DNA of 64,000 nt from positions 186,001 through 250,000 of the forward strand of contig CAWFZX010000022.1 of NCBI GenBank assembly GCA_963820375.1, written 5' to 3'. Origin of the DNA: AWTP1-13 sp963820375. Lineage in GTDB: Bacteria > Pseudomonadota > Alphaproteobacteria > Rhizobiales > Hyphomicrobiaceae. Shown here one piece after another: positions 1-7,296 of the stretch. The position numbers were made by a program, and so were the translations under genes. The notes below the pieces were generated by a model. It worked only from the letters and a program-made list of their open reading frames with translations. It was not told the DNA's origin and did no database searches. Every line of letters begins with the position of its first letter. Positions within the stretch are counted from its first letter, which is position 1.

Positions 1-1477
1 GCAATGGGTCGGCAGGTACGGCAAGAGCCAGCCAGATGGCGACGCAGGCTACACCAGCCAACGCAACGCGAGCGCGCCCTAGCCGCGCGCGATCCGACGC
101 TGCATCCACCGGAGAGGTGCGCACGACGTCTTCGGCCACAATTGCCGCCAGTGCGAACAACGAAGCCGACAAGGCCGCCAAGGCGGCCGCCAGCGCTCCG
201 ACCAGGGCCAGATACACGAGCACTTGCGGGAACCCGGCAGCAATGGGCAAGGCAAACAGGACGGCGTCGCGCTCAAAGCCCAAGCGGCCCAGGCTTACGG
301 GCTGGGTACCCGGCTCAACCTGGGCGATTCCAGCCTGTTGCAGAATCTGAAACCACGCCGGCAATTGCTCCGGTGATTGGCCGATCACCTGCTCGAACAA
401 CAGAAAGCGCACGTAAACGGCCACCGCGGGTAAGGTCAGGAGCACAACGCCGGCAACGAGCACCGCCCACCCCAGCGACTTCCTTGCCTCGTAAACACCC
501 GGCGTCGTGCCTGCGCGCGGCAGCAGGACGGGCGAGGCGGCAATCCCGGCCGCCATCACCAACGATGCCAGGACAAATCCCAAGTTGCCGACGCTACCGA
601 AGGATTGCACGAACCTCTTCACCAGCGGCTCCATACCGGCCCCGGCCAGGTCCAGCGCGAGCGGAGGGGCGATGACGATGGGAACATTGCGCAGCATCTC
701 CATGCGCGCCAGGACCCTTACCGTGTTGCCGTGTGTCATCTGCGGCAATGGCAGATTGGAAGCCATCAACGCGAATATGGTTGCCGGTACGGCAAGGGCC
801 AGCAGCGCCGTGATAGCCTTGGCCACGCTCGACCAAGTGAGGGAGCGCATGCCGCCGGCGGCCAGTACGGCGGCGACGAGCACGATCAGGATGGCTGTCA
901 TCAAGTGCTCCGGCTGGCCCAGCAGCCAGCTGGATGCGTAGGCGGCGAAGCGAGTCTCGGCGATCAGGACCAACACGATCGGCGGACACAGCACCGCGGC
1001 GGCAACAATGCGCACCGCGCGGCTGTCGAACCGCCTGCCGAGAAAGGCTGGAATCGTATAAGTGCCGAATTTACGAATGTAGGGGGCGAAGAGAACAGTC
1101 ATGAAGACCAACCCCGCGCACCAACCGATGCTCAGACATAGCGCATCGAAGCCAGCGATGAACAGCGCTCCCGTAAGGCCGAGAAATCCTGCCCCGCCCA
1201 GGGCGCAGACGCCGAGAACGAGCCCGTTGAAAAACGCGGGCACTCGGCGACCGGAAGCGAAATAGTCGTGCGGTTCTTTGGCGCGCGAGTTCAAACCGAT
1301 CGTCACATAGAGCAATAGCGGCGCCGCAAACATCAGCAAGCGCAGCAAGTTGTCAGGCACACCGAGCTGCTCGAGCATCAGCGCCATCAACAGCAGCGCC
1401 GCCAGCGCCGCTGTGAATATACCGAAGTAGGTGCCAAGGCGCGGATTGACGAGCCGGGTACTCGAAGTGAACGCCAT
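1..1477 (-). CDS. Sodium:solute symporter, large subunit (ActP/VC_2705-like), partial
   Basis: This inner-membrane secondary transporter of the SSS family probably imports a short-chain carboxylate such as acetate with Na+. The frame stays open from the ATG at 1477 to the left window edge, giving about 492 residues; the C-terminus lies outside the window. It starts MAFTSSTRLVNP, and successive hydrophobic segments can be read, with a loop containing NSRAKEPHDYFASGRRVP, the typical SSS segment after the first membrane helices. The start lies five bases after the stop of the DUF4212 gene, so the two form one operon, the usual arrangement of the two-component symporter family (Na_symport_sm/Na_symport_lg). 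The divergent response regulator and kinase suggest acetate-type regulation. The substrate is inferred from context, not shown by the sequence. Confidence 0.88.
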   Translation of the reverse strand, partial: MAFTSSTRLVNPRLGTYFGIFTAALAALLLMALMLEQLGVPDNLLRLLMFAAPLLLYVTIGLNSRAKEPHDYFASGRRVPAFFNGLVLGVCALGGAGFLGLTGALFIAGFDALCLSIGWCAGLVFMTVLFAPYIRKFGTYTIPAFLGRRFDSRAVRIVAAAVLCPPIVLVLIAETRFAAYASSWLLGQPEHLMTAILIVLVAAVLAAGGMRSLTWSSVAKAITALLALAVPATIFALMASNLPLPQMTHGNTVRVLARMEMLRNVPIVIAPPLALDLAGAGMEPLVKRFVQSFGSVGNLGFVLASLVMAAGIAASPVLLPRAGTTPGVYEARKSLGWAVLVAGVVLLTLPAVAVYVRFLLFEQVIGQSPEQLPAWFQILQQAGIAQVEPGTQPVSLGRLGFERDAVLFALPIAAGFPQVLVYLALVGALAAALAALSASLFALAAIVAEDVVRTSPVDAASDRARLGRARVALAGVACVAIWLALAVPADPL

Positions 1478-1482
1478 GCTGG

Positions 1483-1743
1483 TCAGAAGTCCTCGTGCGC
1501 CCCATGCCAGTGGTCTATGGCGTCCTGCCGGTTGATGAAAACGGCGACCGTGATGAAAGCAATAACCATCAGCCCGTGACAGGCGAGAAAATACCCAAGC
1601 GGCACTCCGAGTACCCGCTTGTCATTGAGCGCATCGGCGTAGAGCGGGAGAATGACCATGGCCAGGACGAACGGCAACAGACTGGTCAGCATCTGCACTT
1701 TCGTGTGACGCCAATAGGCTTTGCGCTCGTTGCGCTCGATCAT
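1483..1743 (-). CDS. DUF4212 small subunit of sodium:solute symporter
   Basis: An 86-residue inner-membrane protein with two predicted transmembrane helices (about residues 17-38 and 46-70). It begins MIERNERKAYWRHTK, with the polar N-terminus and conserved Y-W pair usual for the DUF4212 (TIGR03647-type) family. Members are encoded directly upstream of a large SSS symporter and are thought to be its accessory subunit. Here the large-subunit gene begins five bases after this stop, so the two are surely co-transcribed. Length and topology are normal for the family. The promoter should lie between 1744 and about 2020, shared with the divergent response regulator gene. Confidence 0.88.
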   Translation of the reverse strand: MIERNERKAYWRHTKVQMLTSLLPFVLAMVILPLYADALNDKRVLGVPLGYFLACHGLMVIAFITVAVFINRQDAIDHWHGAHEDF

Positions 1744-1783
1744 GATGCTGGCTCGTTCGAGAACGCTGGGCCAAGGAACTCGG

Positions 1784-1795
1784 GGCCACGTGGCC
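1784..1795. promoter_or_regulatory. Perfect 12-bp palindrome upstream of the symporter operon
   Basis: The sequence GGCCACGTGGCC is a perfect palindrome 40 bases upstream of the DUF4212 start codon, within the region shared with the divergent response regulator gene. It could be an operator, but no binding protein can be named from the sequence. The rest of 1744-2025 shows no other clear signal. Confidence 0.3.
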
Positions 1796-2025
1796 GGGTG
1801 GGGGCGCTTCTGGCCCCGCGATCAGACTGGTTGCGATTCGTGTTTCAAGTGAGGCGGTGCGTCTACCCCAGCCGCAGGCAAAAACGCGCATGGGTTAGGG
1901 ATAAATGCACCGCACAATTAGCAAATTCACCGAGAAAACGCTAGATTGCGGGGTCGTTGCCGGTCGGAATGGACGCAGAGACCGCAGCTCGCGTTTCGCA
2001 GCATCGACGCTTAACGGGTCCGAAT

Positions 2026-2682
2026 ATGGCCGCCTACAAGTTCATCATCGTCGATGACCACCCCTTGTTTCGAGGGGCGCTGAGCCAGGCTCTGCAGGCG
2101 TCATTCGAGAACGCCCAGGTGCAGGAAGCCGGCTCCCTCGACGAACTCACCGACCGGCTTTCGGCGGGCGGCGAAATCGACCTCGTCCTGCTCGATCTGA
2201 CGATGCCCGGTGTCCACGGCGTGTCCGGGCTACTCTACCTCAGAGCGCAACATCCGGAGGTCCCGGTGGCGATCGTTTCGGCCAGCGACGACGCCGGCAC
2301 CATCCGGCACTGCCTGGACTGCGGCGCCTCTGGGTTCATTCCCAAATCCCAACCTGTCGAGCGCATCCGGGAAGCGATCCGCAGCATCATGGATGGCGAA
2401 ATCTGGCTGCCGGCCGATATCGACTTGAGCCAACCGGTCGGTGAGGCGAGGCAACTCGTGTCGCGGCTTTCCACCCTCACCCCGCAACAGGTACGCGTGC
2501 TCATGATGCTTGGGGAAGGCCTTCTCAACAAGCAGATTGCCTTCAAGCTCAATGTCTCGGAAGCCACCGTCAAAGCCCACGTCTCCGCCATCCTACAGAA
2601 GCTTGGGGTCGATAGCCGCACGCAGGCGGTGATCGCAATCAACAAAATCAGCGGCGGCAACGATTGGCGCGCGCCGAGCTGA
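2026..2682 (+). CDS. Response regulator, NarL/LuxR family (CrbR-like)
   Basis: A two-component response regulator of 218 residues from the ATG at 2026 (MAAYKFIIVDD). An in-frame start at 1957 would add 23 residues that are not part of the receiver fold, so I prefer 2026. The N-terminal receiver domain (about 3-125) shows the acidic pair in IVDDHP and a phospho-acceptor Asp in LVLLDLTMPG. The C-terminal LuxR-type helix-turn-helix (about 150-210) shows LTPQQVRVLMMLGEGLLNKQ and SEATVKAHVSAILQKL. It is divergent from the symporter operon and convergent with the symporter-domain kinase at 2773-6300. In the CrbS/CrbR (acetate switch) system the same three parts occur together, so it probably controls acetyl-CoA synthetase and the symporter. 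That role is inference. Confidence 0.85.
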   Translation: MAAYKFIIVDDHPLFRGALSQALQASFENAQVQEAGSLDELTDRLSAGGEIDLVLLDLTMPGVHGVSGLLYLRAQHPEVPVAIVSASDDAGTIRHCLDCGASGFIPKSQPVERIREAIRSIMDGEIWLPADIDLSQPVGEARQLVSRLSTLTPQQVRVLMMLGEGLLNKQIAFKLNVSEATVKAHVSAILQKLGVDSRTQAVIAINKISGGNDWRAPS

Positions 2683-2772
2683 GCCGATGGGCCTGGCGGC
2701 TCGACACGCCGCAGAAGCATGCTGCGGGGGGCTCGCCGCTGCCCTTCCCGAAAGATCGCTTTCCGATCGGCG

Positions 2773-5700
2773 TCATTCGGCGGCGACTGGCCGCTGTGCC
2801 GTCAATTGGTGCATCAGGGCGCGCAGAGCTGCAGCTTTCAGCGGTTTTCGCAAGAATGCGTGCCCGTGCTTGCGGATTTCGCGTTGCACCTCGGGCGTGT
2901 GGTCGGCGGAAATGACAATAACCGGCGTGTGCGATCGCTTGGCGGCGCGGACGGCGGCGACGGCGTCGAGGCCGGTACCGCTATCGAGGTGGTAGTCGGC
3001 CAAGATGATATCAGGTGGGGCGTGACCGGGTTGCAACCGGTCGACCGCCTCTGCGGCATTCTGGGCGGTCATCACTTTGCAGCCCCAACCACTCAACATG
3101 ACGCGCATGCCATCGAGCACGCTGCGCTCATTGTCGATGCAGAGCACCGTGAGACCGGCGATGCGCCCCGCCGGGACGGACACGGGGGCCGACTCGACCA
3201 CACCGGGCGCCGCCCGCGGCAAGCGGACCGAAAAAATCGAGCCTTTACCCGGCACCGAGCGCAGATCGACCTGGTGACCAAGCACCTTGCCGATACGCTC
3301 CACAATCGATAGGCCGAGCCCCAGCCCCCTCACCGAGGCGGCCGTCTCCTCCAGTCGTTCGAATTCCTTGAAGATGACGGCGCGTTTGCTTTTTGGAATG
3401 CCCGGGCCGGTGTCGCAGACCTCGATCGTCAGCTCGCTGCCGTGCCGGCGCACTCCCAGCAGAACCTTGCCTCTCGGGGTATACTTGATAGCGTTGGCCA
3501 GCAGGTTCTGCAGGACCCGGCGCAGCAAGCGACGGTCGGTGCACACCCACGCTCGGGTAGCGACCACGCGCAGTTCCAGCTCCGCCTTTTCGCGGGCTAG
3601 CGGCGCAAACTCCACTTTCAGGCGCTCGAATATGTCAGCGAGGGGAAACGACGTGATGTCCGGCTCCAGCCGGCCGGTGTCGAGGCGCGAAATCTCGATC
3701 AGAATATTCAAGATCTCCTCGACCGCTTCGAGCGAGGCATCGATGTTGCGAGCGAGCTGGGCTTCGCTACCGCCAAGTTGGCGCTCGACGAGACTGGTGA
3801 CGTAAAGCCGCGCCGCGTTGAGGGGCTGGAGCACGTCGTGGCTCGCCGCCGTCAGGAAGCGGGTCTTATCGAGATTGGCTTCGTCGGCCTTGCGCTTGGC
3901 AATGGCGAGGGCCTGATTGACTTCTGTCAGCTCGGCCGTGCGCTCCCGCACGCGGCGCTCAAGCGTCTCGTTGGCGCGGGCCAGGGCCTCGGAAGCGGCG
4001 ACCCGCTCGGTGATGTCCGAGTACGTCGTGACGATGCCACCTTGCGGCAGCGGATTGGTGCGAATCTCCAGAATGCGCCGACCGTTGTCGAATTGCTCCT
4101 GGAAGGTCTCCTGTGACAGGACGAGCTTGTTGAGCCGATCGGCGGTGAGCTTGTTGACGTCGCCTGCGCCAAAGTCTCCGCGCTCCGCACAGGTGCGCAA
4201 GATCCGATCCAGCGGCGTGCCGACCCGGCCTAGCTCCGGCGGCAAGTTGAGCAGCTCGCGAAATTGCCGATTCCAGCAAATCAGCCGCATATCCTTGTCG
4301 AACACGCTCAGCCCGTGCCGCACCTGGTCCAGGGCCGATTGCAGGAGGTCGCGGTTGTACTGTAGCGCTTCGGAAGCATCATCGAGCAGGCGCAAGGCGG
4401 ATTGGCTGCCGACGTCGCCGCGCCGCAGCAGCAGCGAGAGCACCAACCGCGCAGAGGCGGCGCCGATGGCGCTCGCCAATAGATGCTCCGTAAAGCGCAA
4501 CAGATGGATATCCGCTTCGGCTTCCGGCACCAGCGGCGTGTTGCGGCTTTCTGCGTAGTCCGCGAACGAGCGCTCGGCTCGTTCAGCACCAAGATAGCGG
4601 GCCACGGCGTGCTGGAGATCAGCTGCCGTGACGGATGTGCGCCAGAGACGGAACGCCGGCGTAATGGGCGGGCGCGGCAGATCATCCTGGACGAACACGT
4701 GTGCTTGCAGCCGCTCGATCGGCTCCGGCGCGCGCAGCAGCGAAACCGTGACGAACATCAAGACGTTGGCGGCTATGCTCCAGAGTACGCCGTGCGTCAG
4801 CGGCTCGAAGCGCAGGTAAAACAGCGCCTGCGGTGACAGCAGGCTCAGCCCGAGCGGCCCCTCCGACATGATCGAGCGGCCGACCCAGCCCGCCTCGACG
4901 ATCCAGGGCAGAAGCAAAGTGTAGGCCCACACCACGAAGCCGGCGAGGATCCCTGCAATGGCGCCGCGAGCCGTGGCCTTGCGCCAGATCAATCCGCCAA
5001 AAAATGCCGGTGCGAACTGGGCGATTGCGGCAAACGAGACGAGGCCGATCGAGGCGAGGGCGTGCGTTTGGCCCAGCAGGTGATAGAAGCCGTAACCCAG
5101 CAAAATGATCGCGCAAATTGCGACGCGACGCACAGCCAGCAGCAGCCAGGCCATATCCTTTTGCCGGCCCTTCGCCTCGTCGAAACGCCGGCGCAACAGG
5201 AGCGGAAGCACCAGGCCATTGCAGACCATGATCGCCAGGGCGACGGAATCGACGATCACCATGGCGGTCGCAGCCGACAACCCGCCGACGAATGCCAATA
5301 GGGTGATGAGCTCGGCGCCTGCCGATAGCGGCAGGCCGATCACGAAGCTGTCCGCCTGGAACGACCCCTTCGGCAAGGTGATGAGGCCAGCGGCGGCGAT
5401 CGGTACGACGAAGATATTGATCAAAACCAGATAGACCGGAAACAGCCAGGCGGCCCGGCGGATTTCGTTCTCCGAATTGTTCTCGACCACGGCCACGTGG
5501 AACTGCCGCGGCAGCAGCAGGACGCACACAAAGCTTAAAAACGTCACCGTAATCCAGGTGCCGCCATGAAAGCCTTGCGCGAACACGCGTTGGATTTCCG
5601 GGTGCGAGTGCGCGCGCTCGAGAAAGCCGCTAAAGCCGCCAAAAACCGTGAAAGTAACGAACAGGCCGACGGTGAGGAAGGCCGCAAGCTTGACGATCAA

Positions 5701-6300
5701 CTCGGCCGCGACCGCGACAATCAGCCCCTCCTGGTGTTCGGTCGCATCGATGTGGCGCGTGCCAAACAGAATGGCGAATATGATCATCGCGATGGCAATG
5801 ATGAATGCAGTATCGGTAGGAAGGTGCAGCTGCTGCAGTGGTCGCGCTCCCAGCAGCGCATCGACTGAGATGGCGACCGCTTTGAGCTGCAGCGCCAGGT
5901 AGGGCAGCGTTCCGGCAACGGCAATGACCGTGACGATGGCAGCTACCGCTTGGCTCTTGCCATAGCGGGCGGCAAGAAAGTCGGCGACCGAGGTGATGTT
6001 CTGGCTCTTGGCGACGCGCACGATGCGCGCGAGAAAACGCCAACCGAACAGGAAGAGCAGGATCGGGCCCAGGTAGACCGGCACGAAATCGTAGCCGGTC
6101 GACGCCGCCAGACCGACGCTACCGAAAAACGTCCAGGAGGTGCAGTAAACTGCCAGCGATAGGGCATAGACCAGCGGTCGGTCCTGTCCCGGCTTGCGGG
6201 TGCGCGCGGCACGGTCGGCATACCAGGCAACCGCGAACAGGATGCTCACGTAGCCGATCGCGAGGGCTACCACACTCCAGCCTTCGATCATTGCAGCCAA
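2773..6300 (-). CDS. Symporter-domain hybrid sensor histidine kinase (CrbS/MxtR-like)
   Basis: A membrane-bound hybrid kinase of 1175 residues. Residues 1 to about 500 form a sodium:solute symporter-like sensor with about 12 hydrophobic segments. A PAS domain follows near 640-750 (QVRHGLSVFDKDMRLICWN), then a coiled coil (near 770-810), a HisKA domain with ASHDVLQPLNAARLY near residue 820, an HATPase domain (NLLANAIKYTPRGKVLLG; DTGPGIP; RGLGLGLSIV), and a C-terminal receiver domain with the Asp in ILADYHLDSGTGLD near residue 1103. This order matches CrbS/MxtR/ErcS'-type kinases. Its likely partner is the response regulator at 2026-2682, with which it converges. Length and domains are complete, and nothing looks broken. 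The ligand may be the transported carboxylate itself. Confidence 0.88.
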   Translation of the reverse strand: MAAMIEGWSVVALAIGYVSILFAVAWYADRAARTRKPGQDRPLVYALSLAVYCTSWTFFGSVGLAASTGYDFVPVYLGPILLFLFGWRFLARIVRVAKSQNITSVADFLAARYGKSQAVAAIVTVIAVAGTLPYLALQLKAVAISVDALLGARPLQQLHLPTDTAFIIAIAMIIFAILFGTRHIDATEHQEGLIVAVAAELIVKLAAFLTVGLFVTFTVFGGFSGFLERAHSHPEIQRVFAQGFHGGTWITVTFLSFVCVLLLPRQFHVAVVENNSENEIRRAAWLFPVYLVLINIFVVPIAAAGLITLPKGSFQADSFVIGLPLSAGAELITLLAFVGGLSAATAMVIVDSVALAIMVCNGLVLPLLLRRRFDEAKGRQKDMAWLLLAVRRVAICAIILLGYGFYHLLGQTHALASIGLVSFAAIAQFAPAFFGGLIWRKATARGAIAGILAGFVVWAYTLLLPWIVEAGWVGRSIMSEGPLGLSLLSPQALFYLRFEPLTHGVLWSIAANVLMFVTVSLLRAPEPIERLQAHVFVQDDLPRPPITPAFRLWRTSVTAADLQHAVARYLGAERAERSFADYAESRNTPLVPEAEADIHLLRFTEHLLASAIGAASARLVLSLLLRRGDVGSQSALRLLDDASEALQYNRDLLQSALDQVRHGLSVFDKDMRLICWNRQFRELLNLPPELGRVGTPLDRILRTCAERGDFGAGDVNKLTADRLNKLVLSQETFQEQFDNGRRILEIRTNPLPQGGIVTTYSDITERVAASEALARANETLERRVRERTAELTEVNQALAIAKRKADEANLDKTRFLTAASHDVLQPLNAARLYVTSLVERQLGGSEAQLARNIDASLEAVEEILNILIEISRLDTGRLEPDITSFPLADIFERLKVEFAPLAREKAELELRVVATRAWVCTDRRLLRRVLQNLLANAIKYTPRGKVLLGVRRHGSELTIEVCDTGPGIPKSKRAVIFKEFERLEETAASVRGLGLGLSIVERIGKVLGHQVDLRSVPGKGSIFSVRLPRAAPGVVESAPVSVPAGRIAGLTVLCIDNERSVLDGMRVMLSGWGCKVMTAQNAAEAVDRLQPGHAPPDIILADYHLDSGTGLDAVAAVRAAKRSHTPVIVISADHTPEVQREIRKHGHAFLRKPLKAAALRALMHQLTAQRPVAAE

Positions 6301-6486
6301 CCTCCATATGGCCGCGCATTCAGCAATTTTCCGCGCCAGCTCAGGCTCTTACCCTTGCAGCGACAGGACATTGTGCGGCAAGGCACCGGCCTTGTCCAAT
6401 ACCTGGCCATGAGCAGCTTGGCGTCCGGCGGCAAAGTCACGCATAAAAGGGGTTGGCGTGCGAGGTCGCGCGGAGAGGAACAGGCT

Positions 6487-6954
6487 ATGAGCATACTGCA
6501 GGAATTCAAGGAATTTGCCATCAAGGGCAACGTCGTCGATATGGCCGTGGGCATCATCATCGGGGGCGCCTTCGGCACCATCGTCTCATCCCTGGTCAAG
6601 GACGTGATCATGCCTCCGATCGGATTGATGCTTGGGGGTGTGGATTTCTCGAACATCAGGGTTCCGTTGCGGGCCGGCGCGCCGGGCCAGGATCCGGTGG
6701 CCATGAATATCGGAGTGTTCATCAACAACTTAATCAGCTTCCTGATTGTCGCCTTGGCGGTATTCATGTTGGTGAAGGCGATCAACGAGCTGCGCAAGCG
6801 CCTTGAGCGCAGCGAAGAGAGGGCCGCGGCCCCTCCCCCTTCCCAGTCCGAGACTCTACCTTCGGGAGATTCGCGACGCGCTCGTCAACAAGTAGGCGAC
6901 CGGGCCGTGGCAGGCGCGATCGTCAGCGCCGGTCGCGTGGCCGCCCGAGCTTGA
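6487..6954 (+). CDS. mscL: Large-conductance mechanosensitive channel MscL, with apparent 3' frameshift
   Basis: MscL forms a homopentameric inner-membrane channel that opens under membrane tension in hypo-osmotic shock. The ATG at 6487 (MSILQEFKEFAIKGNVVDMA) follows a purine-rich GAGGAACAGGCT. Both transmembrane helices are present (GIIIGGAFGTIVSSLV and FINNLISFLIVALAVFML). The frame as read ends at 6954 with an atypical arginine- and alanine-rich tail. One frame over, from 6860, the sequence reads LREIRDALVNK followed by TAG at 6893-6895, which is the normal MscL C-terminus. One extra base near 6855-6860, just after a C-rich tract, would explain this. The canonical end at 6895 would also remove the overlap with the DUF6460 gene. 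It is either a sequencing error or a recent frameshift; the channel core is intact either way. Confidence 0.9.
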   Translation: MSILQEFKEFAIKGNVVDMAVGIIIGGAFGTIVSSLVKDVIMPPIGLMLGGVDFSNIRVPLRAGAPGQDPVAMNIGVFINNLISFLIVALAVFMLVKAINELRKRLERSEERAAAPPPSQSETLPSGDSRRARQQVGDRAVAGAIVSAGRVAARA

Positions 6955-7198
6955 GTAGGCGCACCACGAACCAAACGGGGATGACAACCACGGCGCCGAG
7001 CAGAAAATAGGTAAATGCCGAGCGGAAGGCATCGAAGCCCAGATCAATGATCCGGCTTACCAGCTGCTGCATGCGCTCGATCAGGTTGAAGGGAGTGATG
7101 CCGAGCACCGAAAAGACGATGCCAACCACAATCGACAACAGCACCAATCGGAGCAAAGTGCCCGCAATACTGTCGCCGAAAAATTGCTGCCGGTCCAT
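6923..7198 (-). CDS. DUF6460 small membrane protein
   Basis: A 91-residue protein with two hydrophobic segments (about 13-33 and 62-82). It reads MDRQQFFGDSIAGTLLRL at the start and YFLLGAVVVIPVWFVVRLLK near the end, which fits the alphaproteobacterial DUF6460 family of unknown function. It is convergent with mscL and overlaps the frameshifted tail of mscL by 32 bases, but would not overlap the canonical mscL end at 6895. No function can be given beyond a probable inner-membrane location. Confidence 0.78.
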   Translation of the reverse strand: MDRQQFFGDSIAGTLLRLVLLSIVVGIVFSVLGITPFNLIERMQQLVSRIIDLGFDAFRSAFTYFLLGAVVVIPVWFVVRLLKLGRPRDRR

Positions 7199-7296
7199 GC
7201 AGCCGTCCCTCGTTTTTCGCCTCGCAGCGCATCGGCGCCTGCATCCCGCTTAGCATAGTCTGCAGGGACAAAACAAATTGTAAGGGACCGGCGCCG

